Source: CAZBZG01 sp964496245 | Lineage (GTDB): Bacteria > Planctomycetota > SZUA-567 | Direction: 5' to 3' | Assembly (NCBI GenBank): GCA_964496245.1 | Contig: CAZBZG010000244.1 | Coordinates: forward strand, 1 to 7,239 | Length of the DNA: 7,239 nucleotides | Shown: one piece after another, positions 5,244 to 7,239 of the stretch | How the letters are laid out: each line of letters opens with the position of its first letter | Position numbering within the stretch: the stretch's first letter is position 1 | Made by a program: the position numbers and the translations under genes | The notes under the pieces: generated by a model | Databases searched by the model: none | What the model was told of the DNA's origin: nothing | The model's input: the letters and a program-made list of their open reading frames with translations, nothing else

Positions 5244-5470
5244 GCGGTCCTCGTCCGCGCCGTCGCAGGAACGCACGGGCACGACAGGATCGGGCGGCGG
5301 ATCGGCAGGCGGGTACGCCACGGAAGCCACTCCCCGTACACGGAAACGCTCTGACCATTCCAGCCTTCGATGATAGGAGAAGGGGCGGACGAACGCTACG
5401 GAAAACGGAGCGCCATTTCGTGTTTGCGTTTTCGTTTTCGGCTCCGTACGATGCTGGCGGAGGTGACGCC
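5244..5470. other. Divergent intergenic region between tatC and nadK
   Basis: This stretch separates the two outward-reading genes and must hold promoters for both unless tatC starts further up. For tatC, TATCAT (5370-5375, minus) matches the -10 consensus in five of six positions, but nothing like TTGACA lies 16-18 bases upstream. For nadK no convincing pair is seen: TACGAT (5447-5452) is too close to the start codon. A 7-base inverted repeat, ACGGAGC (5405-5411) and GCTCCGT (5441-5447), flanks a T-rich stretch in the nadK leader, in which GTTTTC occurs twice in tandem. Confidence 0.4.
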
Positions 5471-6289
5471 ATGCGTCGCGTGCTCCTGGTCGCCAACGTC
5501 GAGAAGCCCAACGCCCGCGAGCTCGCCGAGCAGGCGGCGGAGTGGCTCGGTTCGCGCGTCGAGGTCCTCGGCCCCGATACGTCGATCGACGGCGATCTCT
5601 CCGGGCACGAAGCCGACCTCGTGGTCGTCTTCGGCGGAGACGGTACCGTGCTGAACGCAATCCGGCGCCTCGGCCGCCAGCAGCCCCCGCTCCTCACGGT
5701 CAACCTGGGGCGGCTGGGGTATCTGGCCGAGGTCAGCCCGGACGAGCTCCGGCCGACTTTGGCGCGCGTGCTCGACGGGCGCTTTCGCATCTCCGAGCGC
5801 ATGCTGCTCCACGGCCACGTGGAAAAGGACGGGGAATCCCTCTGGCACGGCCACGCGGTGAACGAATTCGTGTTCTCCCCCTCCCAGCGCGGCCGCTTGA
5901 GCGAACTCGAACTCGAAGTCGACGGCCGGCCATTGACACGGCTTATCGGCGACGGTCTGATCGCGGCGACCCCCACGGGCTCGACCGCCTATGCCATGTC
6001 CGCGGGCGGGCCCATCCTCAGTCCGGAACTGCAGGCCATGGTCCTGGTGCCCATCTGTCCCCACCACCTCGGCAACCGGCCGCTCGTGCTCGACCGCGAG
6101 GAAACCCTGTCCGTGCGGCACGTGGGCCGGGGCGACCTCCACCTGATCGCAGATGGGGCCGGCTGCACCTGCGCCGACGCCGAAGATGTGATCAAGGTGC
6201 GTTGCTCGGATCTCACCTTCCGCCTCATCCTGGGCGAGGCCCTCGGCCGCTACGACGTGCTGCGGGCCAAGCTGGGGTGGGGCAGCTGA
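5471..6289 (+). CDS. nadK: NAD kinase
   Basis: This cytosolic enzyme phosphorylates the 2' hydroxyl of the adenosine ribose of NAD to make NADP. The 272-residue protein has the family landmarks in order: VVFGGDGTVLNA with GGDGT at 55-59 (catalytic D57), VNLGRLGYLAEV (77-88), NEF (131-133, the NAD-binding Asn-Glu usually seen as NE/ND), and IGDGLIAATPTGSTAY (159-174) followed by SAGGPIL. VPICPH (193-198) and the usual ending LRAKLGWG complete it. Length is typical (about 260-300). The ATG at 5471 has GGAGG at 5459-5463, seven bases upstream; an in-frame GTG at 5420 has no site. The segment from residue 198 through GNRPLVLD is the expected C-terminal sugar-binding part. The protein appears intact up to its stop, which directly abuts the transglycosylase remnant. 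Confidence 0.97.
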   Translation: MRRVLLVANVEKPNARELAEQAAEWLGSRVEVLGPDTSIDGDLSGHEADLVVVFGGDGTVLNAIRRLGRQQPPLLTVNLGRLGYLAEVSPDELRPTLARVLDGRFRISERMLLHGHVEKDGESLWHGHAVNEFVFSPSQRGRLSELELEVDGRPLTRLIGDGLIAATPTGSTAYAMSAGGPILSPELQAMVLVPICPHHLGNRPLVLDREETLSVRHVGRGDLHLIADGAGCTCADAEDVIKVRCSDLTFRLILGEALGRYDVLRAKLGWGS

Positions 6290-6291
6290 CG

Positions 6292-6642
6292 GGCGGGATT
6301 CCCGGCCTGGTTCAGAAATCCGCCGGGTTGGGTGCGCTCGCGCGCTGGACGCCGCCGTATGCCTCGCGCGAGCAGCAGGCGCGGGTGTTGATGCTGAAAG
6401 GGCGGTTGTGCCTCGGCCGCGGGCAAGCCGCCGAGGCGCTGGCGCTCGCAGCCTACAATGCCGGCCCCACGCGCGTGGATGCGTGGATCCGCAAGGGCCG
6501 GGGCCTGCCGGGGCCGGAAGTCGTGGAGCAGTTCGCCTTCCCCGGGACCCGACGGTACGTGGAACGGGTGCTGCGTACACGGGAGCGGCTGGGCGATCGG
6601 CCGGCTGCGCGCATCTGCATCGGCTGCCCGGCGTGTCCGTGA
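6292..6642 (+). pseudogene. C-terminal remnant of a lytic transglycosylase (SLT family)
   Basis: In the frame after the nadK stop, ALALAAYNAGPTRVDAWI (codons from about 6439) is the YNAG signature of soluble lytic transglycosylases. The typical C-terminal ending follows: VEQFAFPGTRRYVERVLRTRERL. These enzymes cut the glycan strands of peptidoglycan. The catalytic Glu (ES motif) is missing: only about 50 codons lie between the nadK stop and YNAG. GIPGLVQ near 6295-6315 may be a worn form of the GLMQ motif. If translated on its own, the ATG at 6391 would give 83 residues, but it has no good ribosome binding site. The likely reading is a gene truncated by deletion at the nadK junction. A short expressed non-catalytic protein is the alternative. 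Confidence 0.6.
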
Positions 6643-6699
6643 TTGTTGGGGCGAGGTGTGTCTGTGCTTGGCGGACCGATTGCGCTTCGAGACGCGTCC

Positions 6700-7239
6700 C
6701 TACTCCCCGAGTGCGGCGAGGGCGCGCTCGGCCTTCTCAGCCACGCGCGGGCTCGGGTCGCGGTCGCGAAGCGACTCCAGGAGCGCGCGGCACGACCGGT
6801 CCTTGCGCTCGACCAGCCAGCCGATGGCGGCCCGGCGCACGGCTTCGTTGCGGTCGGCCTGCGCCTGTTCGCGCGCAGCCTCCACGCCTGCGGCCGGGGC
6901 GACCGCGAGCAGGGCGCGGACCGCCTCGTACCGGATCTGTGCGTGGGGACTCGTCTCGGCGAGGCGGGCGAGGGGCGCGGCCAGGGACGCGGCTTCCGGG
7001 CCGCGCGTGCGGGTCTCCTCCAGGGCGGAGAGCTGTTTCATCTTCATGCCGGAACGCAGGGCGGCCTCCAGCTTCGCCAAGGTCGCGCGCAGGGCCGCGC
7101 GTTCGCGCGCTGTGGCTTGGCGCTTTCGGGCGTCGGCTGCGAGCGCAGGCACCTCCTCGGCGCTGGGGGTATCCGCCCACGTGCGCTGGAACGCTTCGGC
7201 CCGTTTCAGGAACGCGGCGGGCGGCAGCGTGTGCTTGGC
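6700..7239 (-). CDS. HEAT-like repeat protein, partial (start outside window)
   Basis: The stop (TAG) is at 6700-6702 and the frame is open to the right edge, so 179 C-terminal residues are visible and the beginning is missing. The first part (about residues 30-75) is a charged, alanine-rich helix (ARKRQATARERAALRATL), possibly a coiled coil. From about 80 on, helical pairs of HEAT type repeat: EAASLAAPLARLAETS, IRYEAVRALLAVAPAAG, EAVRRAAIGWLVERKD, CRALLESLRDRD, RVAEKAERALAALG. A GTG at 7152 is not the likely start, because the open frame continues upstream with similar composition and the GAGGAG before it is directly adjacent. No catalytic residues are visible; HEAT arrays usually act as protein scaffolds. 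Function and location cannot be judged without the N-terminus. The gene converges on nadK and the transglycosylase remnant. Confidence 0.7.
   Translation of the reverse strand, partial: AKHTLPPAAFLKRAEAFQRTWADTPSAEEVPALAADARKRQATARERAALRATLAKLEAALRSGMKMKQLSALEETRTRGPEAASLAAPLARLAETSPHAQIRYEAVRALLAVAPAAGVEAAREQAQADRNEAVRRAAIGWLVERKDRSCRALLESLRDRDPSPRVAEKAERALAALGE

Noticed and set aside
5447..5452. TACGAT as a -10 box for nadK
   Set aside because: The transcript would start about 12 bases before the ATG and lose the GGAGG ribosome binding site; the -35 match is poor.
5420..5470. GTG start 17 codons upstream for nadK
   Set aside because: There is no ribosome binding site, and the added residues are not NAD-kinase-like. 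ATG 5471 has GGAGG seven bases away.
4375..5976. Minus-strand frame of up to 757 codons upstream of psd
   Set aside because: Only the last 223 codons match a known enzyme. The upstream part is out of frame with tatC and antisense to nadK.
5542..6289. In-frame extension of the transglycosylase fragment back into nadK
   Set aside because: Within nadK this frame reads as Arg/Pro-rich shadow sequence without any transglycosylase motif. The recognisable part begins only after the nadK stop.
1..7239. CRISPR array, insertion sequence, phage genes or toxin-antitoxin pair
   Set aside because: No regularly spaced long repeats, terminal inverted repeats, transposase, integrase or toxin motifs were seen. 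The content is housekeeping genes plus HEAT-like proteins.

Overview
This window is GC-rich, densely packed bacterial chromosome. It holds one tRNA gene, seven complete protein genes recognisable at family level, one complete secreted protein of unknown function, one HEAT-like gene cut by the window edge, and one decayed gene fragment. Several features suggest the Planctomycetota or a neighbouring deep-branching Gram-negative lineage: the short phosphatidylserine decarboxylase with an FGSR cleavage site, the abundance of HEAT-like proteins, and a secreted protein whose N-terminus carries a 'LKNGxxxxGKI' motif. There is no 16S or marker alignment to confirm this, so it is a low-confidence inference.

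Left part (1-705): an apparently gene-free leader with phased ACCGGA repeats and a stray T-arm-like sequence comes first. A class II tRNA-Leu(UAA) with encoded CCA follows, then a strong hairpin two bases after the CCA, then a stand-alone 88-residue PilZ protein (candidate cyclic-di-GMP binder) on the plus strand.

Centre (706-5243, all minus strand, so read right to left): tatC (Tat translocase) lies upstream, followed by a close-to-consensus promoter whose -35 box contains the tatC stop codon. That promoter heads a compact cluster: psd (phosphatidylserine decarboxylase), pssA (phosphatidylserine synthase), a CxxCxxCC protein of the YkgJ class, and ndk (nucleoside diphosphate kinase). psd/pssA overlap by ATGA and pssA/ykgJ by GTGA; ndk follows after about 31 bases. 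PssA makes phosphatidylserine from CDP-diacylglycerol and serine, and Psd decarboxylates it to phosphatidylethanolamine, so the first two genes form one pathway. After ndk there is a weak hairpin, then a separate promoter and a very strong ribosome binding site for the secreted HEAT-like protein.

Right part (5244-7239): nadK (NAD kinase) is divergent from tatC across a short intergenic region. Directly behind its stop codon is a fragment of a lytic transglycosylase lacking its catalytic part, most likely a pseudogene. A second HEAT-like gene converges from the right and is open to the window edge, so its start lies outside.

I see no CRISPR array, insertion sequence, phage module or obvious new defence system. 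The most interesting points are the translational coupling of the CxxCxxCC protein to phosphatidylethanolamine synthesis, the shared stop codon/-35 box between tatC and psd, the 5' UTR hairpin ahead of psd, the post-tRNA hairpin, and the transglycosylase relic.
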